A DNA stretch of 64,000 bases from Pseudochryseolinea flava. GTDB taxonomy: Bacteria > Bacteroidota > Bacteroidia > Cytophagales > Cyclobacteriaceae. How positions within the stretch are numbered: the stretch's first letter is position 1; every line of letters starts with the position of its first letter. Below, in pieces: positions 54,844 through 64,000 of the stretch. The translations under genes and the position numbers were made by a program. The notes beneath the pieces are model-generated. The model made no database searches and was not told the DNA's origin. It saw only the letters and a list, made by a program, of their open reading frames with translations. The DNA is taken from assembly GCF_003286915.1 (NCBI RefSeq), contig NZ_QMFY01000002.1, positions 434,001-498,000 on the forward strand, given 5' to 3'.

Positions 54844-56436
54844 TCATTTAATACTGCCAACAAAAGTCACAATCGATTTCTTCGGGATGAATACCTTCTC
54901 GTTGCTATCCACCAACGCTAAAGGCTTGAGTTTTGCATCTGCGTCCGGACCTGTCAGATATCCTTTAAATTGATCAACCGCTGCACCTTCGACGTTTATA
55001 AAGCTTGAAAGATCAACATCGCCATAGTTAACAGCTACCACCACAAGTTCTTTATTACCAGGGTTTACATAGGCTGACATCATCAAACCCTTCGGATTGT
55101 TTACGTTAATATTGTCCCCACTAACCGTCACGCGTGTAGCCCCCGCGTTGATGAACCGGCTATAGTTTCCCAATGCCCATAGTAGCTTGGTATCCTCGTA
55201 ATTACCATTCGCTTTATTTTTATCGACATAGATGAGGCCATCTTTGTAATCGTAAGCAGTGACCGCGAGCCACCAGTGCCATGCCGATGCATTGGCCATT
55301 GTTAAGTCGTGATGAATAAGTCGCGCCACATACAACGCCGTAACGATGCCCGTATCTTTGCCGCCACCTTTCACTTCTTCCTGATCACCAAGTATACAAT
55401 ATTCACTCTGCCAAAATTCAAGAGGCACACTAGCCTTCCTTACGGCATCGGTAACTTTCGTTCTAACATCACGCATCGTTTCAACCGGTGCTGAGGTGAA
55501 GTAGCTGTGTCCAGAAATAACCCGATCAACCTTTTCGAGCGCTCCAAGATAAAGCGGCGATTGAATATGAAAGAATTGATTTATTTGGTCGCCACGTGTA
55601 ACCTTATCGGCTTTCTCATACAAGTAATTAAGTTTCCCTGCTTCACCTATTTGAATTAATGAGTTTAAATTCTCCTTAACCAAGAGTGAATCAAATATTT
55701 TTGTTATCGCATAAATTTCAGTGTTTTTGTAAGGGCTGCCCTCTTGACCATTGCCTGTCCAATCCCACTGTGGTTCATTAAAAGGACTGATATAATCGAG
55801 TGATGTACCACGCGCTTTAAACGCTTTCACAACATCGATGAGGAACGTCGCAAAATTGAGATAGTTCTCCGGGGCGACATTCGCCTCTTCGCCGTTGCTT
55901 GAGTAAGCCTTACCATTTTTTGTAAACTGAATCGGAGGACTATTCGTAAACCCTAATAATTTAGAAACACCGCGCTGCTTTGCAGCATCTACAAACCAGA
56001 GTTGCCCAGGTTGATTATTCCAATCGTACTTCCCTTTACTCAACAAAAATGAAGGTGTACGCCGCCACTCATCGCTAATATTATCTTGTGCGGCGCTTCC
56101 TGCGCCTATATTAAATCGCCACAGCGACAACCCAATGCCTTTGGGCTTCCCCTGTGCGTCAACCTCCGTGCTAAATAGCCAATCTGCAATTTGAGATCTT
56201 TTCTCCTCTGGCCATTGTCCTACAAACTGACAAGTCCACGCATCTGAGGCTCCGAAATTTTGGATCTTCTGGTGTTGCTCATTCAAGTTAACAACAATTT
56301 TATTGGCCGTACTATCTTCCGAATCAACCAACGATGTGTCGCTTTTACAACCAGAAATATAAATCGCTATAAAAAAAATTAAGCAGACGTTTAGTCTTAA
56401 AAGAATTCCCATCCTAACATTCATCTCATTTGACAT
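54844..56436 (-). CDS. GH30 glycosidase, probable endo-beta-1,6-galactanase
   Basis: This 530-residue lipoprotein (lipobox ISGC, C30) has a TIM barrel with acid/base E221 in ISPFNEPQWDW and nucleophile E345 in EFWQSEYCIL, plus the GH30 side beta-domain at the C-terminus. The opening FGASDAWTCQFVGQWP and ANASAWHWWL resemble GH30 subfamily 5 proteins, where endo-beta-1,6-galactanases occur. The subfamily is from memory, so the linkage is tentative. It is the first enzyme gene after susC/susD of locus B, beyond the terminator at 56525-56556. M5 or M9 could be the start. Confidence 0.88.
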   Translation of the reverse strand: MSNEMNVRMGILLRLNVCLIFFIAIYISGCKSDTSLVDSEDSTANKIVVNLNEQHQKIQNFGASDAWTCQFVGQWPEEKRSQIADWLFSTEVDAQGKPKGIGLSLWRFNIGAGSAAQDNISDEWRRTPSFLLSKGKYDWNNQPGQLWFVDAAKQRGVSKLLGFTNSPPIQFTKNGKAYSSNGEEANVAPENYLNFATFLIDVVKAFKARGTSLDYISPFNEPQWDWTGNGQEGSPYKNTEIYAITKIFDSLLVKENLNSLIQIGEAGKLNYLYEKADKVTRGDQINQFFHIQSPLYLGALEKVDRVISGHSYFTSAPVETMRDVRTKVTDAVRKASVPLEFWQSEYCILGDQEEVKGGGKDTGIVTALYVARLIHHDLTMANASAWHWWLAVTAYDYKDGLIYVDKNKANGNYEDTKLLWALGNYSRFINAGATRVTVSGDNINVNNPKGLMMSAYVNPGNKELVVVAVNYGDVDLSSFINVEGAAVDQFKGYLTGPDADAKLKPLALVDSNEKVFIPKKSIVTFVGSIK

Positions 56437-56524
56437 TAAAAAATCACGGTATCTATTCTATCATCTTTGAAACACAAAAAGAAAATGGGAAGGCTCATGA
56501 GAGAACCTTCACCATTTATCACCC

Positions 56525-56556
56525 CAAAAAAACCGTACGTTTCTTTTCACGTACGG
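56525..56556 (-). terminator. terminator/attenuator between locus B susD and GH30
   Basis: CCGTACGT and ACGTACGG (56533-56540 and 56549-56556) form a perfect 8-bp stem with an 8-base loop, followed on the minus strand by a seven-T tract. It lies 13 bp after the SusD stop and about 90 bp before the GH30 start, so most susCD transcripts should end here. Confidence 0.82.
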
Positions 56557-56568
56557 ATTTTCAAAAAT

Positions 56569-58269
56569 CTATTCGTAAAACGGATTCTGCGCAATTTTTC
56601 GGTTAGACGCATTAATCTCTTCAATCGGGATTGGGAACCAATAATGCTGCGGACTAAATGTTCGATCTCCCAACGCCTCCTTAACAGCGAAAGTTAAATT
56701 ACCCCCGCCATCACGTGTTATTGAAATACCTTGAGCTTGTTCATTTTCCACGACGGCTGCAATTTTCCATCGACGCACATCGAAGTAGCGATGTTCTTCG
56801 TATGCAAGCTCAACACGTCTTTCGTTACGAATTCGTGCGCGCATTGCGTCTTGCGTTAGCCCAGCAGGAAGGTCAGGCATACCGGCACGGTTACGAACTT
56901 CATTCACAGCATCGTAAACAGATTCATCAACGCCATTCGCTTCATTCTGCGCTTCAGCATAGTTGAGCAACACTTCGGCGTAGCGGAAATATCGCCAAGA
57001 AGCAGTACCCATGTTTGGCCAGTCATCTAACGCAACAGACTCCTTCAAAAACTTGCGCAAATAATATCCCGTTGGAGAAGTATTCCATGGCTCATTTCCA
57101 TCTGGACTGTCCTTACCGGAAGGCAAAAATGTTTCTACATTACGACCGCGGAAACTTGCGCCGTTGTGAAGTATCGTCGCATAAAATCTTGGATCTCTAT
57201 TAGCATATGGATTTTGAGCATTGTAACCCGAGGATAAATCCGTAATGGGCAAACCATTATCCATCTCGTAATCGTCAACCAAATTTTGCATTGGACAGTT
57301 ACCACCCCATCCGCCAAAACCATTCGGTGCATTCATGCGCTCCATGGCCATCGATGCACTTGCATTCGTATACTCTCTGCAGAAAATATCTTCTGTCGTA
57401 GTAGGCGCCGTTAAAAAATACAAACGATAATTCTCAGCATGATCAGCTGAAAGGTTCGTCACAAGACTGAACTTATTCAAATCCATAATTGCCTTGGCCG
57501 CATCGGCAGCTGCTTGCCATTTGGAAGCGATGTTGGCGTCATTCGTGTACAACGGACTTGCTGCATACAACAACACGCGAGCTTTTAATGCCATGGCAGC
57601 CGGCGTCGTTGCTCTGCCTCTTTCCCAATCGTTGTTTGGATCATCCGGAAGAACACCAATCACAGCATCAAGTTCATCCACAATATAATCTGCAGTTTCT
57701 TCAATTGACTTACGAACATATAGTTCAGAAAAATCATCTGTCATTTGTGTTACGCGATCGCCAATGATCGGAACACCACCGAAACCCTTTAGCAAATCGA
57801 AGTAGCGAAAGGCACGAACAAATCTAATCTCCGCGTTAAGCAATGTTCTTCGATCGTCGGTGATTGGGACTTCACTTAGTTTCGACAAGGCTAAATTTGC
57901 CTCACGAATGCTTCGGTAACTCCTTCCCCATGTCGTACTCATCCAACCGTAATTACTCGGACTAAGTTGTCCGCGTTGCACCAGGTAAGTTTGATCGTCG
58001 TTGCTGTATACAGCTTCGTCAGTCACCGATGCATATAACGCCCAATGAAAGCCTCTACCAAAACCAATAAACCGTTCACCTTGATTCGCCTCCTTCTCCG
58101 TCATCCGGATACCAGTGTACAAGTTCACAATGTAAGCTTCCGTCAGGAACGGATCTTTCCAAATCGCCTCGTCCGTAAGCGACGTCGGATTGGGATGTAG
58201 GAAATCACTATCACAAGACGTACTCGCGAAAGCCAAGATCGTCAGTATATATAATGCGTACTTTCTCAT
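56569..58269 (-). CDS. SusD/RagB family lipoprotein, galactan locus B
   Basis: This 566-residue SusD homologue has the signal MRKYALYILTILAFASTSC and the following DSDFLHPNPTS. The AEIRFVRAFRYFDLLKGFGG helix and the C-terminal ERRVELAYEEHRYFDVRRWK motif are typical. It starts 4 bp after the SusC stop codon. It probably captures galactan-derived oligosaccharides for the locus B receptor. Confidence 0.96.
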   Translation of the reverse strand: MRKYALYILTILAFASTSCDSDFLHPNPTSLTDEAIWKDPFLTEAYIVNLYTGIRMTEKEANQGERFIGFGRGFHWALYASVTDEAVYSNDDQTYLVQRGQLSPSNYGWMSTTWGRSYRSIREANLALSKLSEVPITDDRRTLLNAEIRFVRAFRYFDLLKGFGGVPIIGDRVTQMTDDFSELYVRKSIEETADYIVDELDAVIGVLPDDPNNDWERGRATTPAAMALKARVLLYAASPLYTNDANIASKWQAAADAAKAIMDLNKFSLVTNLSADHAENYRLYFLTAPTTTEDIFCREYTNASASMAMERMNAPNGFGGWGGNCPMQNLVDDYEMDNGLPITDLSSGYNAQNPYANRDPRFYATILHNGASFRGRNVETFLPSGKDSPDGNEPWNTSPTGYYLRKFLKESVALDDWPNMGTASWRYFRYAEVLLNYAEAQNEANGVDESVYDAVNEVRNRAGMPDLPAGLTQDAMRARIRNERRVELAYEEHRYFDVRRWKIAAVVENEQAQGISITRDGGGNLTFAVKEALGDRTFSPQHYWFPIPIEEINASNRKIAQNPFYE

Positions 58270-58273
58270 ACAA

Positions 58274-61200
58274 TTAGAATTTAAGGTTTACACCTGCGTT
58301 GAAGATCTGTTGTTGCGGATAGAACTGTGCACTTTCGTTCTGACCTTCCGGATCAAAATCTTTCACCTTACTAAAGGTCGCCAGGTTAAATGCGCTTAAA
58401 TAGATTCGTGCACTCTTCAATTTTATTTTGCTTGCAAAAGCGGCAGGTACATTGTAACCAAGTTCAATATTTTTGATGCGCAAGAATGCTGTGTTGTACA
58501 ACCAGAAATCATTTTTATTCAACCCACCATTAATACTTGATGATGTTCTTACATCAACACGTGGATACGTTCCATTTTCATTTGATGGACTCCAACGATT
58601 GTCTGCCCAGGAGCTAAAGTAGTTTCCAACTTCACCAGACTCTGCAAGCACATACTGAACTGACTTCGCTTGTCCTTGCAACAAGATGGCGATATCAAAG
58701 TTCTTATACGCAGCACCGATATTAAATCCATAGATGATCTGCGGAACGTTGCTAAGGCTCTGGCGAACGCGATCATTCGCATTGATCACACCGTCATCGT
58801 TTACATCTCTAAAAATTAAATCGCCAGGTCTTGTACCAGGAAGTCGCGGGTAGTCATCAAGTTCGTCTGGTGTATTGAAAATACCGATCGCTTCATACAG
58901 CAACTCTGAACCCAATGGCTTACCTTCTACGCGTTGATGATCTGGAATGCCTTCGGCTTCATCCAGATAAATCACTTCACTCTTGTTATACATGAAATTT
59001 CCGCCAACATTGAAATCAATGTTACCAACCGTTTTATTGTAGGTTACCTGTGCTTCAAATCCATTATTCTTTGTCTTTCCAATATTTTCATCAGGAATAA
59101 TCGCTGATACATTGTACTCGTTTACAATTCCAGACACCCAAGGAATAGATGCATTTCTTGGAACTAACAGACCAATACGTTTTTCATTGAAGTAATCCAC
59201 CTCGATAGTCAATCCACCAAACAATGTTGTTTCAAGACCTAGATCGAATTTGCGCGCTGTTTCCCATGTAATCTGTTCGTTGGCAAGTTGCTGGATACCG
59301 AATGTAGATACCGGTACGCCGTCAAGGACATAATTTGCGTTACGAAGATTGAAAGTGTTTAAGTACTGAAAAGGATCTACGCGATCGTTTCCGAGCTCAC
59401 CATACGACACACGAAGCTTCAAATTATTAACCGCTGGCACTTGGAAGAATGATTCTTCAGATATTCTCCAACCCGCGGAGATACTCGGATAAAAACCAAA
59501 TTCATTCCCCTCGGTAAATCTAGAAGAGCCATCGTAACGAAACTGAACTTCAGCAATGTATCTTGATTTGTATTCCGCCGACAAACGGCCAAAATAGTTT
59601 CGTCTTGTAAACCGCTCACTATTTCCAGAATTGCTTCGCTCTTCAGGTGCAGAACCTCCCAAGTCAATCTCTGGAATTGCCGGTGATAGAAATCCTCTTC
59701 TAAAAGTTTCAAACCAGTTCGCCTCCTGAACACTTTGTTCATAGGCAAGAAATCCTTTCAGAAAAGTGGAACCAAATTGTCTTTCATAGTTTACACTTAG
59801 GTTTGCTGTTGTAAGGATGTCGTTGCGCTGACGTTGTGTAAGTTCTGGTGTAACCGGACCGCGCTTCACAGCATCAAAGCTTACAGGATTGGTACTCGTA
59901 TTAAGGCTATAGACTGTCCATGGCGTTTTAAAAAGTTTTCTCGATTCGAATGAACGATCATGCGCATAGAATCCTTTTAACGACAAGCCTTCGATAGCAG
60001 CTATTTTATAAGTAAAGTTCGCCATCGTATTGATTACCGTTCTAGGTTGTTTGTCAGACCCCGCGAGACTTGTGCCGATCACAACAGGATTAAGACCTGA
60101 CTCGATTCCGGGCGAAGGCAAGTTGCCAGGATAGTAAGCCGGTAATGTTGGGTACGTACGAAATGCAGAACGGAAAATACTTCCTGCAGACTCCGTCGGA
60201 TAAACACGGTCTTCAGATCTTCCAGAGAGATCCAATCCTAAACGAAGATTCTTGGTTAAGTTAATATCAATGTTACTTCTGATGTTCCATTGCTCATACT
60301 GAAGATTTGTATTCTTATAAATACCTTCCTGATGTCTTCTTCCTAACGAAATGAAATACTGAACATCAGTACCGCCGCCAGCGATCGACAAGTTTTGTTG
60401 ATCCTGCAATGAGTAAGACTTCATCGTCTCATCAATCCAATCCGTGTTTGCATATTGAATTGGATCGGAGCCATCGCTAAACTTTTGTATTTCCTCATCA
60501 GAATAAATTTGGTTTAATCCTCCCGCAGGACTTCTATAATATTGAATTTCATTGAGGATAGTGGCATACGTTGCTGCATTGGCCATACTCGGAAGTCGTG
60601 TTGGCTTGGCGATACCTTGGTTATAACTAAAGTTAAAAGAAGGTCCACTTGGTGAAGACGTACCACGTTTTGTTGTGACGAGGATTACGCCATTGGCAGC
60701 TTGTGAACCGTAGATTGCAGCGGAAGCATCTTTCAACACAGAAACGCTTTCGATATCATTTGGATCGAGACGTTCCAAGCCACCGGTTCTGTTTGCAATA
60801 CCATCGATAACAATGAGTGGAGCATTTTCCTTATTACTACTCTGACCACGTATTAAGAGTCTTGCGCCGTCAGCGCCAGGTTCACCCGTTGATGCGTTTG
60901 CCACGACACCGGATACACGTCCTGCAAAAGAACTGGAAAGATTAGGTTGAGGGCTTTTAACGAATTCTTTTCCTTTCACCGAGGTAATCGCACTGGTGAG
61001 TGAAGCTTTTTTCGTTTCACCGTAACCGACTACGACAACTTCTGTTAACGTTTCAATGTCCGACTCAAGGGCGATGTCAAATGTTGTTTGCGCCCCGACC
61101 GGAACTTCGACCGACTTATAGCCAATAAAAGAAAAGACAAGGACGTCTTCCGGGGATTGCGCTTTCAGCACAAAGTTACCGTTTTGATCAGTAGTGGTAC

Positions 61201-61384
61201 CGTTGGTAGTGCCTTTGACAATGACACTAACACCAGGAAGTCCTGAGCCGTCTTCATTAGATGTCACTTTTCCACGGACATCTAAGTTTTGGGCTTGTGT
61301 GGGCGAAACTTTAAGTTGAAAAACTGTGATCAGGGTTAAAATGACCAGCAGTTTAAAGGGGTTTGTTTGTAGTTTTTTCATCAT
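58274..61384 (-). CDS. SusC/RagA TonB-dependent receptor, galactan locus B
   Basis: The start at 61384 or 61381 (MMKKLQTNPFKLLVILTLIT) gives about 1036 residues; the ATG at 61438 adds an unlikely leader. The domains are a signal peptide, a carboxypeptidase-regulatory-like domain (DVRGKVTSNEDGSGLPGVSV), a plug with GSQAANGVILVTT, and a C-terminal barrel ending in LKF. AAACGTTTG (61421) and AAACGATTG (61449) lie in the upstream region, possibly recognised by the adjacent HTCS. Confidence 0.97.
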   Translation of the reverse strand: MMKKLQTNPFKLLVILTLITVFQLKVSPTQAQNLDVRGKVTSNEDGSGLPGVSVIVKGTTNGTTTDQNGNFVLKAQSPEDVLVFSFIGYKSVEVPVGAQTTFDIALESDIETLTEVVVVGYGETKKASLTSAITSVKGKEFVKSPQPNLSSSFAGRVSGVVANASTGEPGADGARLLIRGQSSNKENAPLIVIDGIANRTGGLERLDPNDIESVSVLKDASAAIYGSQAANGVILVTTKRGTSSPSGPSFNFSYNQGIAKPTRLPSMANAATYATILNEIQYYRSPAGGLNQIYSDEEIQKFSDGSDPIQYANTDWIDETMKSYSLQDQQNLSIAGGGTDVQYFISLGRRHQEGIYKNTNLQYEQWNIRSNIDINLTKNLRLGLDLSGRSEDRVYPTESAGSIFRSAFRTYPTLPAYYPGNLPSPGIESGLNPVVIGTSLAGSDKQPRTVINTMANFTYKIAAIEGLSLKGFYAHDRSFESRKLFKTPWTVYSLNTSTNPVSFDAVKRGPVTPELTQRQRNDILTTANLSVNYERQFGSTFLKGFLAYEQSVQEANWFETFRRGFLSPAIPEIDLGGSAPEERSNSGNSERFTRRNYFGRLSAEYKSRYIAEVQFRYDGSSRFTEGNEFGFYPSISAGWRISEESFFQVPAVNNLKLRVSYGELGNDRVDPFQYLNTFNLRNANYVLDGVPVSTFGIQQLANEQITWETARKFDLGLETTLFGGLTIEVDYFNEKRIGLLVPRNASIPWVSGIVNEYNVSAIIPDENIGKTKNNGFEAQVTYNKTVGNIDFNVGGNFMYNKSEVIYLDEAEGIPDHQRVEGKPLGSELLYEAIGIFNTPDELDDYPRLPGTRPGDLIFRDVNDDGVINANDRVRQSLSNVPQIIYGFNIGAAYKNFDIAILLQGQAKSVQYVLAESGEVGNYFSSWADNRWSPSNENGTYPRVDVRTSSSINGGLNKNDFWLYNTAFLRIKNIELGYNVPAAFASKIKLKSARIYLSAFNLATFSKVKDFDPEGQNESAQFYPQQQIFNAGVNLKF

Positions 61385-61528
61385 AGCGTAGAATTTTGGT
61401 TTGGGTCCTATGCGCGCCGGAAACGTTTGAAAAACCAAATTTTGCCGAAAACGATTGTTTTGAGCGGGGGCTATCTGTTATTAAAGGAGGGCTAAATGAG
61501 GAATTGAAGGGTTAATGACGATGAAAAA

Positions 61529-64000
61529 TCATTGTCCCCCTGCAGCCGAATCAATATTGGCTTGCATCTGCGCGTTCTTCATAAAATCTGATGGCGACAC
61601 GCCGAACTCTTTCGCGAAACATGTGCGGAAGTATTTTGAATCTGAAAAACCAACCATATACATCACCTCAAAAACCTTGTATTGTTGGCTTCGCAACAAC
61701 TTTGCAGCTTCCTGCATACGCAATGAGCGCACGTATTCAACTGGAGAAAGTCCGGTAAGGCTTTTGATCTTTTTATAAACCAAAGACCTACTCATATTGA
61801 GCACGTCACTCAACTCATTGATATTAAAATCTGGCTTGTCAAGATTTTCTTTCAGCAGATCAAACACCTGGTGCAAAAACTTTCCGTCTGGCGATTCTAC
61901 TTCCTTAATCTCTGGCGCAGACTCAGTCATGAATAGATTGCGGTAAAATCGTTTCAAATTTTCCCGCGACTGTAAAAGATTATTCACCGTAAGCGATAAC
62001 ATTTCGGGACTGAACGGCTTCGTCATATAAGCATCGGCACCAATCTCAATGCCTTCCTTATGATCGGTTAACGAAGTTTTCGCCGTTAATAGAATAATCG
62101 GAATATGACTAGTTCTAATATTACGTTTCAACTGCTTGCATAGCTCGATACCATCCATGCCTGGCATCATGATATCGCTGATGATTAAATCCGGATGGTG
62201 TGCTTGCGCTGACGCTAATCCCTCATCGCCATTCGACGCTTCATATACTTTATAGTCTTCACCAAAATATTCTTTAATGAACGTTCTGATCTCGTCATCA
62301 TCCTCCACAATCAGAATTGAACTAAAACCTTTACGTGTACCATGCTCGTCGTCGTGTATTTCGCTAACGGTTGTCGTTAGCGCGGGATGTAGGATTGGCT
62401 CTTCCGCAGAAACAAAATCTTCAGGCTTAAAATGTTCTTTTCCAAGAGGAATCTTGATGCTGAACACGGAACCGTTTCCTTCTTCACTTTCTACATAAAT
62501 ATCCCCTTTGTGAAGATGAACGAGTTTTCTTGCCAATGACAAGCCGATACCCGAATTCATGGAGCCAGCAGGATTACCTTTATAAAACCACTCGAAAATA
62601 CTGCTCATGTGTTTCTTCGGAATACCGATCCCGTTGTCTCGCACTTTTACAATGACTCGACCGTGCGGATATTTTTCTGATACATGGGTAGCACAAGACA
62701 CAACAATCTCATCACCCGCGCCGATGTATTTAAAGGCGTTGGAAATAATATTATTCAATACCATCTCCATCTTTTCTTTATCGAACCAAACCAAAATAGA
62801 AGGATGCTCCGTTACAAACTCAAAACGAATGTTGCGCTTAGCCGCAAGATCTTTGAATGTGACATAAATATCATTGACAAACGGCACGATATCTTCTTCT
62901 TTGATCTTTAAGAACACGTTGCCGCTTTCAATCTTTCGATAGTCGATCAGTTTGTTGATGAGCATCAGCAACTTATTGGCGTTCCGATGAACCATGCGTA
63001 ACTTTTTGCCATTCGGTGTTTCAGAATCTTCCTCCGACATCATATCCTCAAGCGGTCCCATGATTAGCGTAAGCGGTGTTCTAAACTCATGCGACACTTC
63101 CGTAAAAAAGGTAAGCTTCTCCATCGCCAACCGTTTTTCACTCTTACGATGGGCTTTTTCTATTTTTAAACGCTTACGCAATGAATATTGCTTTCTCGTG
63201 AATCTGAAAATTAAAAGTCCAGCGGTAAGTGCAATTAAAGAATAAGCAACATATGCCAACGGCGTTTGCGACCATGGTGCTTTAATGGTGATGGCAAGGC
63301 TCACATAGTCGTCGCTCCAAACATTTTCTTGATTAGATGCTTTAACTTTGAATGTGTAGTCGCCAGGTTTAAGGTAACGGTAAGTCGCTGTTCGTTGATG
63401 ACCGACAAAGTTCCAATCATCATCAAGCCCATCTAATTTATAAGCGTAATTATTTTTCTCCGGATAGCTATAACTCAATCCGAGAAATTCAAATGTTACT
63501 ACCGACTGATCGTGATTGAGAACAATTTTCTTTGTACGGTTAATAACCTGTCGAAGCATGGGCTCACCATCGACACTATCCTGAATAGAGACAGGCTTAT
63601 TAAAAATTTGTAGGCCCGATATCATCACCGTTGGCTTGACGACTTTTTCCTCGTTTTGGTCGGGATAAAAAATATTTGCGCCTTGCGTACCGCCGAAGCA
63701 CATGTATCCAGAGAGATAATTATAAATTCCCGACCCTGGATTAAACTGTCCTTCTTGCAAACCATCTAGTGTTTCGTAACGCGTGAATTTTTGTGACTGT
63801 ACATTAAACCGAGAAACACCTGCGTTTGTACTTGCCCAACAGTTTCCTTTATTGTCGATGAGAACAGCATACACCGTATTGTTAGAAAGGCCATCTTTTT
63901 CGGTAAAGCCTCTGAGAATATCTTTCTGCAAATCGTAGCAATAAAGTCCGCCGCCGCCCGTACCGATCCACAACTTTCCTTGACGATCTGCATTTAGCGT
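61529..64000 (-). CDS. hybrid two-component system regulator (HTCS), locus B; N-terminus outside window
   Basis: About 823 residues are visible and the frame is open to base 64000 (TLNADRQGKLWIGTGGGGLY), so the 5' end is cut by the window rather than by a start codon. Visible parts: last Reg_prop blades, Y_Y_Y domain (DGLDDDWNFVGHQRTATYRY), a transmembrane helix, HisKA (EVSHEFRTP, His near 63090), HATPase (NNIISNAFKY), a receiver (IISDIMMPGMDG) and an AraC-type DNA-binding domain. The sensor would detect a galactan oligosaccharide. It lies 145 bp upstream of susC in the same direction and most likely controls locus B. Confidence 0.96.
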   Translation of the reverse strand, partial: TLNADRQGKLWIGTGGGGLYCYDLQKDILRGFTEKDGLSNNTVYAVLIDNKGNCWASTNAGVSRFNVQSQKFTRYETLDGLQEGQFNPGSGIYNYLSGYMCFGGTQGANIFYPDQNEEKVVKPTVMISGLQIFNKPVSIQDSVDGEPMLRQVINRTKKIVLNHDQSVVTFEFLGLSYSYPEKNNYAYKLDGLDDDWNFVGHQRTATYRYLKPGDYTFKVKASNQENVWSDDYVSLAITIKAPWSQTPLAYVAYSLIALTAGLLIFRFTRKQYSLRKRLKIEKAHRKSEKRLAMEKLTFFTEVSHEFRTPLTLIMGPLEDMMSEEDSETPNGKKLRMVHRNANKLLMLINKLIDYRKIESGNVFLKIKEEDIVPFVNDIYVTFKDLAAKRNIRFEFVTEHPSILVWFDKEKMEMVLNNIISNAFKYIGAGDEIVVSCATHVSEKYPHGRVIVKVRDNGIGIPKKHMSSIFEWFYKGNPAGSMNSGIGLSLARKLVHLHKGDIYVESEEGNGSVFSIKIPLGKEHFKPEDFVSAEEPILHPALTTTVSEIHDDEHGTRKGFSSILIVEDDDEIRTFIKEYFGEDYKVYEASNGDEGLASAQAHHPDLIISDIMMPGMDGIELCKQLKRNIRTSHIPIILLTAKTSLTDHKEGIEIGADAYMTKPFSPEMLSLTVNNLLQSRENLKRFYRNLFMTESAPEIKEVESPDGKFLHQVFDLLKENLDKPDFNINELSDVLNMSRSLVYKKIKSLTGLSPVEYVRSLRMQEAAKLLRSQQYKVFEVMYMVGFSDSKYFRTCFAKEFGVSPSDFMKNAQMQANIDSAAGGQ

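Noticed and set aside
61529-63973. Locus B HTCS as a truncated gene starting at a TTG at 63973
   Set aside because: The frame stays open to the window edge with Reg_prop sequence, so the truncation is only that of the window.

Overview
The window comes from a Bacteroidota chromosome, most likely a free-living Cytophagales (Chryseolinea/Ohtaekwangia-like; the genus is a guess). The evidence is three SusC/SusD pairs, two hybrid two-component regulators of the Reg_prop/Y_Y_Y type, a type IX secretion C-terminal signal in a gene remnant, a fasciclin lipoprotein, and a promoter of the Bacteroidota TTTG-N19-TAnnTTTG type. I saw no tRNA, rRNA, CRISPR array, insertion sequence or phage gene.

Region 1 (1-8300) is a trans-4-hydroxyproline catabolic operon on the minus strand. 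In transcription order it encodes an APC permease, a DapA-family deaminase, an alpha-ketoglutarate semialdehyde dehydrogenase, a hydroxyproline 2-epimerase and a DadA-type dehydrogenase, followed by a DPP-IV-like peptidase that leaves the window. Upstream lies a Nudix-related regulator with a degenerate Nudix box.

Region 2 (8600-18100) is a SusC/SusD system with a fasciclin lipoprotein and a DUF5007-like lipoprotein instead of glycosidases. It is divergent from a secreted HEIGH-type zinc peptidase-like lipoprotein, and an AraC-type regulator lies beyond. Peptide or glycoprotein uptake is a reasonable inference.

Region 3 (18100-35600) is mixed housekeeping and stress content: a thioredoxin-reductase-like flavoprotein, two tandem SRPBCC proteins, small membrane proteins, a GT-C-like membrane glycosyltransferase next to an ATP-grasp protein, an ECF sigma factor with a membrane partner, a three-PAS histidine kinase with a CheY-like regulator, and an RRM protein with a long leader. 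Four damaged genes lie here: an F5/8C plus T9SS-signal remnant, a RibD/DHFR-domain fragment, a one-base frameshifted outer-membrane protein, and a LacI regulator with several frameshifts.

Region 4 (35700-64000) holds two adjacent polysaccharide utilisation loci aimed at beta-galactans. Locus A has SusC/SusD, a clan GH-A glycosidase, a GH53 endo-beta-1,4-galactanase and a divergent full-length HTCS regulator. Its susC and GH53 promoters share a roughly 70-bp element with exact internal spacing, the best candidate for the HTCS operator. Locus B has an HTCS regulator cut by the window edge, SusC/SusD, then GH30, GH2, GH35 and a GH5-like enzyme with three ricin-type repeats. Terminators separate the SusC/D transcripts from glycosidase genes in both loci.

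Taken together, hydroxyproline catabolism, a proline-type peptidase, a secreted metallopeptidase and beta-galactan enzymes would suit growth on plant hydroxyproline-rich glycoproteins such as arabinogalactan proteins. That link is inference from co-location only.
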